The position numbers were made by a program, and so were the translations under genes. From Maniola hyperantus (lineage: Eukaryota > Arthropoda > Insecta > Lepidoptera > Nymphalidae), in contig NC_048556.1 of assembly GCF_902806685.2 (NCBI RefSeq), positions 11,866,734-11,930,733 on the forward strand: a stretch of DNA of 64,000 bases, written 5' to 3'. Positions 10,590 to 20,816 of this stretch are shown here, piece after piece. A model generated the notes under the pieces. The model searched no databases. It had not been told where the DNA came from and worked only from the letters and a program-made list of their open reading frames with translations. How positions within the stretch are numbered: position 1 is the first letter of the stretch; each line of letters begins with the position of its first letter.

Positions 10590-10862
10590 TTTAGGGTTCC
10601 GTACCCGAAGGGGGCCGACGGGAACTTATCACTAAGCTTCCGCTGTCCGTCCGTCTGTCTCCCAGCAGGCTGTCTCGTGAATCGATTGAGGTAAGGTCTA
10701 TTAAGGTAGAGTTGAAATTTTCATAGAATGTGTATCTAAATTGCCGCTATTAACAACAAATAATACAAATTTCAAAATGGCCGCCATGAATATTAAAAAG
10801 TGTAATTTCTTGTACAGAACACTTCGCGTGCGAGTCTGAATCGCACTTGACCGGTTTTTCTT
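10590..10862 (+). repeat. Repeat related to family G, distinct internal sequence
   Basis: It starts TTTTTAGGGTTCCGTACCCG and ends GCGAGTCTGAATCGCACTTGACCGGTTTTT, ends shared with family G. The interior (acgggaacttatcactaagc, caaaatggccgccatgaata) differs. Short fragments of this form occur at 19395-19455 and 31535-31585. Confidence 0.55.
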
Positions 10863-11167
10863 TCTTATTTTGAAGTAATAAGGTCATAATGTGTTAGCAC
10901 AATGGCTAAAGACGTCCACCGTGCCACTTTCACTGGCGAGCAGCACGCGGCGGCACGCGGCGCTCCACTCCACTTGCAACACCGCCGCGTTATGTCACCG
11001 CCGCCACGGCATTGTGAAGGACGAATGTTACCGTCACTTGCGGCGAGGTGTGCTCAATTGCTTGTTGTTGCATGAGTGCTCATTACGGACAAGAGGCGCG
11101 CTCTTTTACTGCTTTGCTACCAAATTAAACACGTTGCTTTTATGTTCTCTCGTACACATTTTTGTAA
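10863..11167. other. Intergenic, no gene seen
   Basis: A moderately GC-rich stretch with an open but unrecognisable 104-codon frame (10891-11205). I do not consider it a gene. Confidence 0.35.
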
Positions 11168-11482
11168 GCTGTGATAGCCTAGTGGTTAGGAGGTCCGCCT
11201 TCTAACCGGAGGTCGGGGGTTCGATCCCGGGCACCTCTAACTTTTCGGAGTTATGTGCGTTTTAATTAATTAAATACCACTTGCTTTAACGGTGAAGGAA
11301 AACATCGTGACGAAACCTGCATGCCTGAGAGATCTCCATAATGTTGTAAAGGTGTGTGAAGTCTACCAATCTGCACATGGCCAGCGTGGTAGACTATGGC
11401 CGAAACCCTTCTCATTCTGAGAGAAGACCCATTCTCTGTAGTGAGCCGGCGATGGATTTACAATAGAGAGAGAGAGAGAGAG
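11168..11482 (+). mobile_element. tRNA-derived SINE S1, full length
   Basis: The head carries a pol III A-box-like TAGCCTAGTGG (11175) and a B-box GGTTCGATCCC (11218). The body has TTTAACGGTGAAGGAAAACA, GAGTTCTCCATAATGTT-like and GAGAAGACCCATTCTCTGTA blocks. The copy ends in a (GA)n run at 11466-11482 instead of the (GAT)n tail of other copies. Other copies lie at 3296, 18921, 27686, 37243, 41960, 47078, 48958 and 56062. Confidence 0.8.
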
Positions 11483-11509
11483 TTAAGCCAACATATCCAT
11501 TCCAGGTTA

Positions 11510-11908
11510 GACCTTTTAAGGGTTCCGTACCTCAAAATGAAAAACGGAACCCTTATTGGATCACTTTGTTGTCTGTCTGTCTGTCAAGAAACCTACAGGG
11601 TACTTCCCGTTGACCTAGAATCATGAAATTTGGCAGGTAGGTAGATCTTATAGCTGACATTTGGGGAAAAATCTGAAAACCGTGAATTTAGGTCATGAGT
11701 TAATAATTAGTATTTTCAATTTTCTAAGTAAGATAACTATATCAAGTGGGGTATCATATGAAAGGTCTTCACCTGTGCAATCCAAAACAGATTTTTATTT
11801 ATTTTTATGCATCATAGTTTTTGAATTATCGTGCACAATGTCGAAAATATACGACTGTAGTACGGAACCCTCGTTGCGCGAGCCTGACTCCCACTTGGCC
11901 GGTTTTTG
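11510..11908 (+). repeat. GGTTCCG repeat (family G), full length
   Basis: It runs from TTTTAAGGGTTCCGTACCTC to CGAGCCTGACTCCCACTTGG CCGG. It includes CGGAACCCTTATTGGATCAC near the left end and GTACGGAACCCTCGTTGC near the right end, so GGTTCCG words are inverted at the termini. Non-coding. Confidence 0.7.
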
Positions 11909-12017
11909 AGGCTAGCATTTGAAAGCCACGTTATTGAGGCTAAGTTGAAGTCTCACGCTAACGATATTGAAGACTACTTATTACAGAATGTTATTACTCA
12001 ACACGGGCACGGCTGGG

Positions 12018-12041
12018 CGCGCGGCGCGCGGCGCGCGGCGC
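12018..12041. repeat. (GCGCGCG)n tract
   Basis: About 24 bases of GCGCGCGGCGCGCGG units in otherwise AT-rich DNA. Confidence 0.8.
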
Positions 12042-12232
12042 GCGTTGCACTATCCACCTTCCATCAGCTCCAAAACTAGCTATTATCCAACCGCTAACAC
12101 GTACATAATGACGATTATAACATTTCTGTTGCTACTAAAACTCGACTTGATTTATGGCCTACATATTATGTAGTTCATTTTAATCGACAATGCAATTGAA
12201 AAATTATACAGACTTGATTTTAAATTTTAATC

Positions 12233-12447
12233 CATACTTCCATACTAATATTAGAACTGTGAAAGTGTGTGTCTGTCTGTCTGCTAGCTTTTCACAGCCC
12301 AATAGTTTAACCGATTTGGATGAAATTCGGTTCAGAGTTAACTTACATCCCGGAAAAGGACATAGGCTAGTTTTTATGCCGGAAAATCAAAGAGTCCCGG
12401 GGATTTTTAGAAACCCAAATCCACGCGAACGAAGCCGCGGGCAGCAT
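12233..12447 (-). repeat. Repeat T, full-length copy
   Basis: Inverted copy. The plus strand reads CCATACTAATATTAGAACTG ... TTTTTATGCCGGAAAATCAA ... CCACGCGAACGAAGCCGCGG. Confidence 0.75.
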
Positions 12448-13139
12448 TTGGTCAGTACGTAAGTGGATTTGCAATATCGTTAATTCTATTGTACACAATC
12501 TCTAAACTAAATTAAATACACAGATCTAGTGCTATCCTTGTCTGCAGGGAGCATTATGAAATGGATAGCCATACATTTAAGTAAATAAATGGGGTAAATA
12601 CTCGTAATGCAAACACAGTAGTTAGGTACAAATAAATAGAAACTTTAAAAAAAACAAAGATCACCAAAGCTTAATTATAAACACATAACATAATAAAATA
12701 CTAATTGTTGAACGTTTGAAATGAGCAACCGCCGAGCTTCTTGCTTGGTCTTATCGGTAGGAATAGCATTTCAAACCAGTGCACAGTGGTGAATTCTTTT
12801 AACGATTTAAGTTTATTTGAATAAAAAATTCTGCTCTCTTACAATTTTACTATATGTAGAGTAGAATTGTAAAAATAGATAGAAAAAGAAAAGAAAGACA
12901 AGGCACTGTCCTCCACTTATTTAACAACTGCTAAGAGTAGTCAGTCAGTTCCTCTGGTGCTGCAAATGTTCATGGGCGGCGGTAATCACTTAACATCAGG
13001 TGACCTGCTTGCAAAAAGCAGTTGTTAAAAAAAGTGGAGGACTTTTGCAGTTGATTTGTCCTGTGCATCAGTTCATCTTTCAGTTGTATGTCGTGAAGTG
13101 TAGGGGGGAGATGGGAGGAGAGGGGAGGAGTGTACTCAC
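12448..13139. other. Repeat-rich DNA 3' of the R3H exons
   Basis: It contains a copy of the 'ggaatagcattt..aaccagtgcac' module (12735-12830) and a 'catgggcggcggtaatcact' repeat (12970-13010), both dispersed in Lepidoptera. The final exon of the R3H gene should lie in this direction but is not identified. Confidence 0.4.
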
Positions 13140-15040
13140 TGTTGTGGGAGAGGTCGGCATCGTCCCGCGGCGTCAGGCCCATGGCTGGCCGCGCGCAAGC
13201 TTCATCACTGCACAGAGAACAGCAGTTGACTACTTGCCCCACACTCCCGCTGGAAACGCTTCCAGGGTGCAGGTGGTTAAGGGAGGTGCGGCCAAGTTGC
13301 CATAGCACATGGTCAATGAGGTTGGTAAACCCAAGTCATAATGTTAACCTAGTTTGTTAACATTGACAGAATGTGTGGCTACCCTTTCTACATGCCTGGG
13401 TCACATTAAGCTGTAGGTCTTAGATATTAACAGTTACAACATACTAATCCTAGTAATGTAAAAATTGTATATCACTCCTTCACACCACAATCAACCAATC
13501 TGGCTGGAGACAGAGTATGCCATGAATTAACCTCATTTCAAGCTCATTTCGGAGAATCAATTTTTTGACTTTTTAAAAACCAAAATCCACATGACATTTG
13601 TGACAAAGTGTGCAAGCATGTTGTAGTTCTGGGTGTGTTATTTCTATATTATTAATCTGATATTTGGGTTTTGATATTGAGCAAATAAACCTAGGTGCAC
13701 TTTCTGAAGTTACAGGGGAAACCTACATAAAAATTTTTAGGTTTCCAGCTTTTAAGCTGTACATAGAGATGTCAGTATCTTTATATACTGTACTAGCTGA
13801 TTCCTATGACTTCATTCACATGGATTTATGTTTTTAAAGGTCCCATTAGAATCTCCTGAAATCCTTCCTTTGAGGTGCAAGTATGTACTCCAAAATTTCA
13901 AGTCTCTAGTTCCACAAGTTTAGACTGTACACTGTCTGTCTGTCAGTCAGTGACATTATAGTTTCATAATATATATACCAGTGGTAGATGACTTCAAAGA
14001 TAGTAGTGCAATTTAAAAGCACTAGTATTAGTTTATTTGAAGATTTTTTTTCTTAAAATATGATATGGAGTGTGTAGCTGTAGGTACCTCAGGAGCTTCT
14101 CCCTGTAGCACACCACCGTGCGCCGCTCGTCGCTGAGGCCGATGGAGAAGGTGGAGAGGTCCGTCCGCCCCAGCTCCTCCACGCAGCGGTGGATCAGGAA
14201 GCGCCGGTAGTTGCTCACGGGCGGGAACACCAGTACACTGGAAAGATTACATGTTTTTATAAATAACTACTGCTACTAAGTTTCAATTATTTAAAAATCC
14301 TATGGTAATTCTTTGATTTTCCAGGATAAAAGTAGCTTATATGCATCTCAGGATGCAAGCTATCTCAGTACCAAATAGATGATGCTGTGATTTCTTCAAT
14401 GTGGATTTAGGTTTTTAAAAATGCTGTGGACACTCTTTGACTTTGCAGGACAAAAGTAGCCTATGTCCTTCACTGGGATGCAAGCTATCCACGTACCAAA
14501 TTTAGTTAAAATCGGTTAAGTAAATGGATGGGCCGTGAGTTAAGAGTTTATATAAAAAAAATGTACCTAATCAAAAACGGTGCTATACATTTTCCTTAGA
14601 GGTAAGTATCATAAATAATAATATGTCAAGTGGCAGCGTCCGAGCGTGAGGTGATTTTCACACTTTTTTCGCTCGCGTTACAGTACAGCGTACAGTACAG
14701 TTATATTAGCGTCCAAGGTATCGCCTCGACGCGACGGCGTCCTGCGTGTGTGTGCGAGCCGCATAACCTTGACGATCCACCGATACAGTGCAACCGACAA
14801 CCCAAACTACGATAATAGAACACAACAATATATCCACCTTTATCCACATTATAAATAGCTCACGTAAGCCTACATGTAGCGGGAAATTAAAAGGGAAACG
14901 AACCAAATAAATAATGTTTACCTGTCAACTTTTTTTTCGGCAAGGAAGCATTTTAGGTCTTCGTTGACATCCTCGACGAAGGTCTCGTCGGCTAGGTTTA
15001 GGAAACGCTTCACCGTTTTGGCACCCAGTTTGACGGCGAA
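13140..15040 (-). CDS. R3H-domain protein (R3HCC1/R3HCC1L-like), three internal exons, partial
   Basis: Three exons on the minus strand join in frame: 15040-14922 (starts FAVKLGAKTVKRFL, donor gtaaac), 14237-14088 (VLVFPPVSNYRRFLIHRCVE..., donor gtacct) and 13207-13140 (SDEACARPAMGLTPRDDAD, donor gtgagt). All three acceptors end in CAG or CCAG. The second exon holds an R3H single-stranded nucleic-acid-binding motif (R-x3-H in RRFLIH) followed by LSDERRTVVCYREKLL. This order, with a helical EDVNEDLKCFLAEKK segment just before, resembles the C-terminal part of animal R3HCC1/R3HCC1L proteins. The function of that family is poorly known. An in-frame stop lies upstream of the first exon and no ATG precedes it, so the 5' exon is elsewhere, probably between 15.1 and 16.6 kb near the head of PCGF3. 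The terminal exon is also unidentified. Phases are 0, 2 and 2 into the three exons and 1 out. Confidence 0.65.
13793..13990 (+). repeat. Degenerate repeat T copy in R3H intron
   Basis: TACTAGCTGATTCCTATGAC, CACATGGATTTATGTTTTTA and TTCACAAGTTTAG-type blocks are recognisable but decayed. It ends near TTTCATAATATATATACCAG. Confidence 0.45.
14270..14550 (+). repeat. Two degenerate repeat T fragments in R3H intron
   Basis: The blocks AATTCTTTGATTTTCCAGGA (14310) and GATTTAGGTTTTTAAAAATG ... CTTTGCAGGACAAAAGTAGC ... ATCGGTTAAGTAAATGGATG (14403-14536) belong to the family core, present twice in tandem. Confidence 0.5.
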
Positions 15041-15442
15041 CTGTTTTGGTTGAAATTAACAAAAAATAATATTCAAATTCACGTGCCAAAAGAAAACTAT
15101 CGGTCGTCCATTTTCAATTTTTCATCGGGTTTGACATTACAGTTTTGACTTAGGCAAAAGACAAATGTTGTCATCAAATTGTAATTTTTCAAAAAAAAAA
15201 AAAATCAGAACGAAAATCGATTTTTATAATCGATTCTGAGTTCCAAAAGCAAAAGTGAGGTTATTATAAAATCATTAGCTAAAAGATGTAAAATGGCAAT
15301 TTTCCCTGCTTAATTAACTTTTGCAACCTTTTTGCAACCAAATAAGTAACAGTATTAAGTATTCGATCTAGTTCAGAAATAAATTAATTTTACACTGACT
15401 TAATATTATGTTAGATCCATCCGACTATTCGAAAGTCTTTGA

Positions 15443-15665
15443 GCCTGAATAGCTCAACTGGTAAAAGAGTGGACTGAAAACCGAAAGGTCGACGGTTCAA
15501 ACCCCGCCCGTTGCACTATTGTCGTACCTACTCCTAGCACAAGCTTGACGCTAAGTTGGAGAGGAAAGGGGAATATTAGTCATTTAACATGGCTAATATT
15601 CTTTAAAAAAAAAGTACTTACTAAAAGTTTAATCGAATAAAAAAATATTTTTATTTTATTTATTT
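15443..15665 (+). mobile_element. SINE with tRNA-Phe-like head
   Basis: GAGCCTGAATAGCTCAACTG followed by GGACTGAAAACC (anticodon-loop-like, GAA) and GACGGTTCAAACCCC (B box) looks like a decayed tRNA-Phe. The unrelated body GCACTATTGTCGTACCTACT ... CATTTAACATGGCTAATATT shows it is a SINE, not a tRNA gene. It ends in an AT-rich tail near 15665. Confidence 0.65.
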
Positions 15666-15715
15666 ATTTTTATGTTAATGACTATGGTCCTAAATTATTT
15701 TTGAACGCTCCTAGT

Positions 15716-15996
15716 ACTCTTCAGGGTTGCCACTTGCCACAGCAATGCGTTTTCCTTATTTTTGTGAAACAGTTTAAGATTTAATATGGATAGTTAGTAT
15801 GGAAGTACCTATGGATTATCTATAATACAATACACTCAATATACTCATTGGCTCAGTTTGTAAAAGTGATGAACAATTATATTTTTATAGTAACTAACTA
15901 TTTAAAAATGTAAACAATTTTCTGAGATAAAACCACCTTTGAATCAAAATGCATTAGTATAAGTGGTGCGGCCAGCGGTGGCGGCTTTTTAAGCTG
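15716..15996 (+). repeat. Segment duplicated at 63721-64000 (first copy)
   Basis: It aligns end to end with the last 280 bases of the window. Differences are a G in GGG/GG near 15725, a 4-bp ACCT near 15808, one C/T change near 15818, and a 4-bp AACT difference near 15900. See the duplicate entry. Confidence 0.9.
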
Positions 15997-16668
15997 CGAC
16001 CGTCAACTCCCGTGGTCAACTCGATAAGAAGAAGTGGTGTTAATCAGCAGTAGGTACTTACAAATTTTATAATCTTTAAAATAAATAATTGACAATGCCA
16101 AAAGCAATGCTATTCTTTTCTGCAGAGCATATTATGTAATAATAAAAAGGATATCAATATTTTAAACCTGTCAATTTAGTTGAGTTTAGAGTATTTTGTA
16201 CCGTCGCAAGACGCGTCGCAATAGCATTTTTAGGCGTCAGTGGGTTGCGAGATGCAAGGGAGCAAAACACCCCAACCCACGCACCACACCGCATCCCAAG
16301 TTCACCATCTGCATTAGTGTGAGTCCTATATCCGTACACAGTACACGAGCGCTTGGAACAATACCTGCGCGAACTCACACTTCCATCGTAGGTTAGAAGC
16401 GATTATATAATGGCCGGGAACCGGAAAACTGTACTAAAAGTAAAATTAGGTATGCGAATTTCACGGGAACTGTAGGAAGTGGGAGATGTCAGATGACTTG
16501 ACAAAACTTCTAATTTCATCTGGCAACTCCACAAGTCCACATTCAAACGTCAGAAAATTTGTGTTTGGGTGATTGTAAATTTCTTCATGTTTTCTTTTCG
16601 TTATTCTTATGGTTTTCCTTTTTCGCTTAGTGTTTAGACTTTAGATGTAGTGTGTAGTGTAGGCAGTG
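15997..16668. promoter_or_regulatory. 5' region between the R3H gene and PCGF3
   Basis: DNA upstream of the PCGF3 start codon. If the missing first exon of the R3H gene lies here, this is a divergent promoter. I see no TATA box that decides a start site. Position is the only evidence. Confidence 0.35.
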
Positions 16669-19600
16669 ATGACCATGGAAAGGAGGATCAAGCTGAAGAC
16701 CCTCAACAGCCACATCACCTGCAAGATCTGCCGCGGATACTTCATCGACGCGACCACGGTCACCGAGTGTCTTCATACGTGTAAGTACTTAGACCTTTAT
16801 TTTTCTTCAAATTGGGTAGTTGTCTTACTATTAATTAACTAAGTACCTAGTTATGTCTTTCGGTTACATTCCTTATTAGTTAAAATGAATGTGCTAAATG
16901 TTAATGACAACATATTTTGCTAACCTTATTTTCTTTTATGGTGCTGAATAATATTATTATTTATTGATTGTATACTAGCTGATGCTCCCGATTTTGTCCG
17001 TTATTATTTAGGTTTTTGGAGATCCAGTGAAACTTTGTTGTTCCTGGATAATAAGTAATCTGTAGATAAAAATACCACCCATATTTGTCTGATAAAAAAA
17101 GTATCCGAGATTTCCTCAAGTTCAGCTCAGTATTTGAGCCATGAAATGTTACAGACAGACGGATAGACACTTTCACATTTGAGGAGCTGGCGAACAAAAC
17201 TGTAGTTACATACACTTTTATCAAACCACTTGTTTTCCTCAATTCACTAATTAATTAGTTCAATACAAATCTGAACTAATTTCCGCAAAACAACCTTATA
17301 TGTCCGCCTTATATGTTGCGACAAAAGTTCATGATTTCAAATGATACGGTTTTGTTTGGCAGCTCCTTATAAATGATGCAGTAACTGTTGATTCTGTACC
17401 TGGTGTGTTATCACATGGTGTGTATGTTCCAGTCTGCAAGAGTTGCCTGGTGAAGCACTTGGAGGAGAACAACACGTGTCCAACATGCAACATAGTGATC
17501 CACCAGTCGCACCCCCTACAGTACATCAGCTTCGACAGAACCATGCAGGACATTGTCTACAAACTGGTGCCCGATCTGCAGGACAGTGAGTATCATCAGC
17601 TAACATACAACATAGTGATCCATCAGTCACACCCCCTACAGTACATCAGCTTCGACAGAACCATGCAGGACATTGTCTACAAACTGGTGCCCGATCTGCA
17701 GGACAGTGAGTATCATCAGCTAACATACAGCAGCAACAACTTCTTTGCTTGGTTGTCATTTCTGAAATTGCCTATTTACCATTTGTCATGGAATTTCCAA
17801 AAATTCTTTGTTAGTGAGAATTCTCATCATCATCATCAAAAAGAACCTATCAAGTACTAGCTACTAAAATTTTATTCTCTAAAGTCCAAGTCTGTTAATT
17901 GATCAGTCAGTCAATCAGGACAAGTCTTTTAATTGATCAGTCAGTCAATCAGGACAAGTCTTTTAATTGATCAGTCAGTCAATCAGGACAAGTCTTTTAA
18001 TTGATCAGTCAGTCAATCAGGACAAGTCTTTTTACGTGGATTGATGGATAGACAAATCTTTTCAAATGTATAGATGATTTACCAGAGTAACAGGTTTTTG
18101 AAAATCTTGTGGAAACACTTTGATTTTCTGGGATAAAATGTAGCCTATGTCACTCTCCAGGTCTTTTCATATAAAAAATCATGTTGATTCATTAATCCTT
18201 TTCATTGGTCTGCAGTGCTTGCATGTGGAAATAAGTTGTGTATTCAAGTTCCAACAGATAAAAGTAGGAGAAAAACTTGGTTTAAAATTGCGAGAATAGT
18301 AGATAATACCCTATTGAACTGATCCACAAATGTTGCATTGCAGATGAAATCAAACGGGAGCGAGACTTCTACCGCGCGCGCGGCCTGCCCTGCCCCAAGG
18401 ACGCAGCCCTGGCGGCCGACAAGCCTGGTGCTGGGGACGAGCCCGAGCAGCCGGACAACACTGACTCCCACAGGAAAGATGAACAGGTAAGTATTATTAG
18501 GGCTCCGGTGAGGGCGGAGTGGACATTACACATGGATTGAGGAGATGGCCAACAGAAGCAGACTAGTGCTCTCTAACTCAAACACATTTTTATAGTCTTG
18601 GTCTATTAACGTCAATTCCTGTTATTATTTTCTACTACTAATTGGGCAAAAATATAAAACCCTTTATATATTAAATAAACTAGATATCCTATGGAAACAC
18701 TAAAAATCTGGTCTAGTTGAAGTTTTTACTCATCCCAAAATCACTCAATGTGCAATCAGCAGTTTTGACTTCGATATGTCCTGACTTACTGACTGACTCA
18801 ACACCCAGCCCAAGAAACCCACCTAGGAAGCTGAAATTATGCACATAGGTTCCTTCTATAATGCCGACAAAGAATAAAGTCAAATTTTTGTGGTGTATAG
18901 TTGTAGTTGACATAATTAATCTCCTGTGATAGCCTTGTGGTTAGGATGTCTGTCTTCTTTCAGAGGTCGCAGGTTTGATCCTAGGCACGCACCTCTAATT
19001 TAATTTAGGCATTTTAATTAATTAAATATCATTTGCTTTAACGGTGAAGGAAACATCGTGAGGAAACCTGCATGTGTGTTAAGTCTACCAATCCGCACAT
19101 AGCCAGCGGGGTAAACTATGGACAAAACTCTTCTCACTCTGAGAGGAGACCCGTACTCTGTAGTGAGCTGCATGATGATGGATTGCTCTGTCCAGGTGAA
19201 CGTGTGCCTGGAGTGCATCTCCACGTCGCTGCGCACGCTGAAGCGCAGCTTCATCCGCTGCTCCGCGCAGGCCACCATCACACATCTCAAAAAATTTGTA
19301 GCTAAAAAAGTTTTGAACGGCATGGACAAGTATAGAGAAGTGAGTATACTACTGTTATCTCTGACATTCTCAATAATCAGTTCAAGGTCACCAGCTTTAG
19401 GGTATCCGAAGGGTGCCAATGGGATCTTATTACTAAGCCTCCGCTATCTGGTTGTCTTCTCATATCACCATATCAGTACTCTTATTATAAATGTGAAAGT
19501 GTGTTTGTTTGTTGGTTTGTCCTATCATCACGTCGCAACGGATTGACGTGATTTTTTGCATAGGAATAAAGACCTGGAGAGTGACATAGGCTACTTTTTA

Positions 19601-20107
19601 TCCCAGAAAATCAGAGTTCCCACAGGATTTTTAAAAACCTAATTCCATGCTTACGAAGTCGCAGGCATCAGTCATACCATAATAGGTGGACAGTTGAAAT
19701 TGTTATTGCTACTATAACAACAAATAATAATAATTGATTGAAGAGAAGAAATGAGGAGATCTGTAGGAGAGCCACAGTAACCTACATTGCGCAGTGGGTT
19801 GTGAAGGCAGAAGCTGAAGTGGCAATAGGCAGATGTCGGGTCCCAAGGTGCACTTGGTGACAATTACATGTAACAAGTTGCAGCCGCTGGATGGCGGCGG
19901 CGCAAGACTGGCTAGTGGAAGAACCTATGTCCAGCTGTGGACGTCGGTTGATGATGATGGCAACTTATGTTTTGTTGACAGATTGACATCCTCTGCAACG
20001 ACGAGCTGCTAGGCAAGGACCACACACTAAAGTTTGTGTACGTGACGCGGTGGAGGTTCCGCGACCCGCCTCTGCGTCTGCAGTACCGCCCCAAGATCGA
20101 CCTGTAG
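16669..20107 (+). CDS. l(3)73Ah: Polycomb group RING finger protein (PCGF3 type; Drosophila l(3)73Ah orthologue), 225 aa
   Basis: Five exons: 16669-16780, 17433-17585, 18344-18486, 19196-19339 and 19982-20107, all GT-AG and in frame, ending TAG. An N-terminal C3HC4 RING (ITCKICRGYFIDATTVTECL, then HTFCKSCLVKHLEENNTCPT) spans about residues 15-60. It is followed by the conserved IVIHQSHPLQYISFDRTMQD segment, a variable acidic linker, and a C-terminal RAWUL ubiquitin-like domain (CLECIS to YVTRWRFRDPPLRLQYRPKI). The PCGF3 signatures HQSHPLQYI, DRTMQDIVYKLVP, IRCSAQAT and LGKDHTLKFV fix the subfamily. The family pairs with RING1 in variant PRC1 to ubiquitinate histone H2A. Two ATGs compete: 16669, and 16675 in a perfect ACCATGG context. 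The second may be the true start (223 aa). Exon 2 is partly duplicated in tandem, giving a second usable donor at 17706. AATAAA signals lie at 20404 and 20446. Confidence 0.93.
16973..17180 (+). repeat. Repeat T copy in PCGF3 intron 1
   Basis: TACTAGCTGATGCTCCCGAT ... ATTTAGGTTTTTGGAGATCC ... GAAATGTTACAGACAGACGG ... CACTTTCACATTT. Diverged but full-length. Confidence 0.55.
17485..17724 (+). repeat. Tandem duplication of the PCGF3 exon 2 / intron 2 junction (2 x 120 bp)
   Basis: 17485-17604 and 17605-17724 align at an exact 120-bp offset. Each copy holds the last ~100 bp of exon 2, the donor (gacaGTGAGT) and about 19 bp of intron. Within the coding part past the first codon or two, the only two differences (CAC/CAT and TCG/TCA) are synonymous. 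The unit is 40 codons, so use of the second donor (17706) would insert 40 residues in frame. Confidence 0.9.
17887..18022 (+). repeat. Minisatellite, 4 x 34 bp, PCGF3 intron 2
   Basis: Unit CAAGTCTTTTAATTGATCAG TCAGTCAATCAGGA at period 34 (17887, 17921, 17955, 17989). The first copy has one substitution and the rest are identical. Confidence 0.9.
18921..19185 (+). mobile_element. SINE S1 copy ending just before the PCGF3 exon 4 acceptor
   Basis: It runs from CTCCTGTGATAGCCTTGTGG through GGTTTGATCCTAGGCACGCA to GTAGTGAGCTGCATGATGATGG. The tail ends about 10 bp before the AG at 19194-19195, so the branch-point region and most of the polypyrimidine context of intron 3 are SINE-derived. Confidence 0.8.
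19478..19672 (-). repeat. Repeat T-like copy (variant with 'gtcgcaacggattgacgtga') in PCGF3 intron 4
   Basis: The plus strand reads ATAAATGTGAAAGTGTGTTT ... CGTCGCAACGGATTGACGTG ... TACTTTTTATCCCAGAAAAT ... GAAGTCGCAGGCATCAGT. The same variant lies at 43395-43540 and 51590-51790. Confidence 0.65.
19780..19965 (+). mobile_element. RTE-type LINE 3' end remnant, PCGF3 intron 4
   Basis: GAAGCTGAAGTGGCAATAGG ... GGATGGCGGCGGCGCAAGAC ... CTATGTCCAGCTGTGGACGT then GATGATGATGG. This is the common RTE 3' terminus (KLKWQ-like, then the CCAGC(A/T)GTGGACGTC block), ending about 20 bp before the exon 5 acceptor. Confidence 0.65.
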
Positions 20108-20123
20108 TTAATCTTACTTAGTC

Positions 20124-20343
20124 CATACTAATATTATAAATGCAGTGTATCTGTCTGTCTGCCTGCCTGCCTGCTAGCTTTTCACAGCTCAACTGTTAAA
20201 CCGATTTTGATAAAATTTCGCACAGAGGTAGCTTACATCCCAGGGATGGACACAGGCTACTTTTTATCTCGAAAAATTAATGAGTTCCTACGGGATTAAA
20301 AAAACTTAGATCCACGCGGATGAGGTCGCGGGCATCATCTAGT
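20124..20343 (-). repeat. Repeat T copy in the PCGF3 3' region
   Basis: It begins 17 bp after the stop codon: CCATACTAATATTATAAATG ... TGCTAGCTTTTCACAGCTCA ... CCACGCGGATGAGGTCGCGG. The mature 3' UTR probably contains it. Confidence 0.75.
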
Positions 20344-20742
20344 ATACTACCAATGATGCTGCAAACTTTAGTTGTATTGCAAAACAGTTAATGTACCCAA
20401 TGTAATAAAATAATGTATTGCTAGTATGTTACTGTCCAGGCCGGAAATAAAGCTATTTACGGCCGAGTACTTCCTAATTGGGTATTTGACTACATCAAAA
20501 ATAAATTATTTCTCAGTGATTATTAAATAGAGGGTCTCCAGAATATGTAAGATCTACGTCATTTGTCAGTTTTAAGTGTAATAACCATTTTAAATTATCG
20601 ACTAAACTAAAAACACACACACAAAAACAGTCACATTCCAGTATTTCATAGAATATCGCATACTATGTGCGCGTTTTGACGTTTGACAAAAAGTTACTGA
20701 TTTGACTAGTTGTCAAATACCGTATTGATTTTAAAATTTAGT

Positions 20743-20789
20743 TTAAAAGGACTCGGGCAGTGGACGATACATCAGCCGAGTCCTTTTAA
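20743..20789. repeat. Short inverted repeat, 14-bp arms
   Basis: TTAAAAGGACTCGG (20743-20756) and CCGAGTCCTTTTAA (20776-20789) are perfect complements around a 19-bp loop. The same word occurs at 24967 in an element related to 23868-24060. Confidence 0.7.
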
Positions 20790-20816
20790 GCGAAACAAGA
20801 TCTTTAATTAGGTAGT

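Noticed and set aside
11994..12046. Terminal exon of the R3H gene encoding an Arg/Ala-rich tail
   Set aside because: The phase would fit, but the acceptor is purine-rich and the codons come from a (GCGCGCG)n simple repeat.
15444..15516. tRNA-Phe gene
   Set aside because: The acceptor stem does not pair properly and the sequence continues into a SINE body.
16154..16378. First exon of the R3H gene
   Set aside because: The frame starts at a non-ATG codon, and the nearby ATG (about 16387) meets a stop after three codons. No phase-0 donor joins it to 15040.
17405..17860. A 151-codon gene over PCGF3 exon 2
   Set aside because: It is exon 2 read through its donor and the duplicated copy. The conserved family sequence requires splicing to exon 3.
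17887..18022. CRISPR-like array
   Set aside because: Direct head-to-tail minisatellite without spacers, in a eukaryotic intron.
19018..19419. 133-codon minus-strand ORF opposite PCGF3 exon 4
   Set aside because: It is the shadow of exon 4 and the SINE. The plus strand encodes the conserved RAWUL segment.
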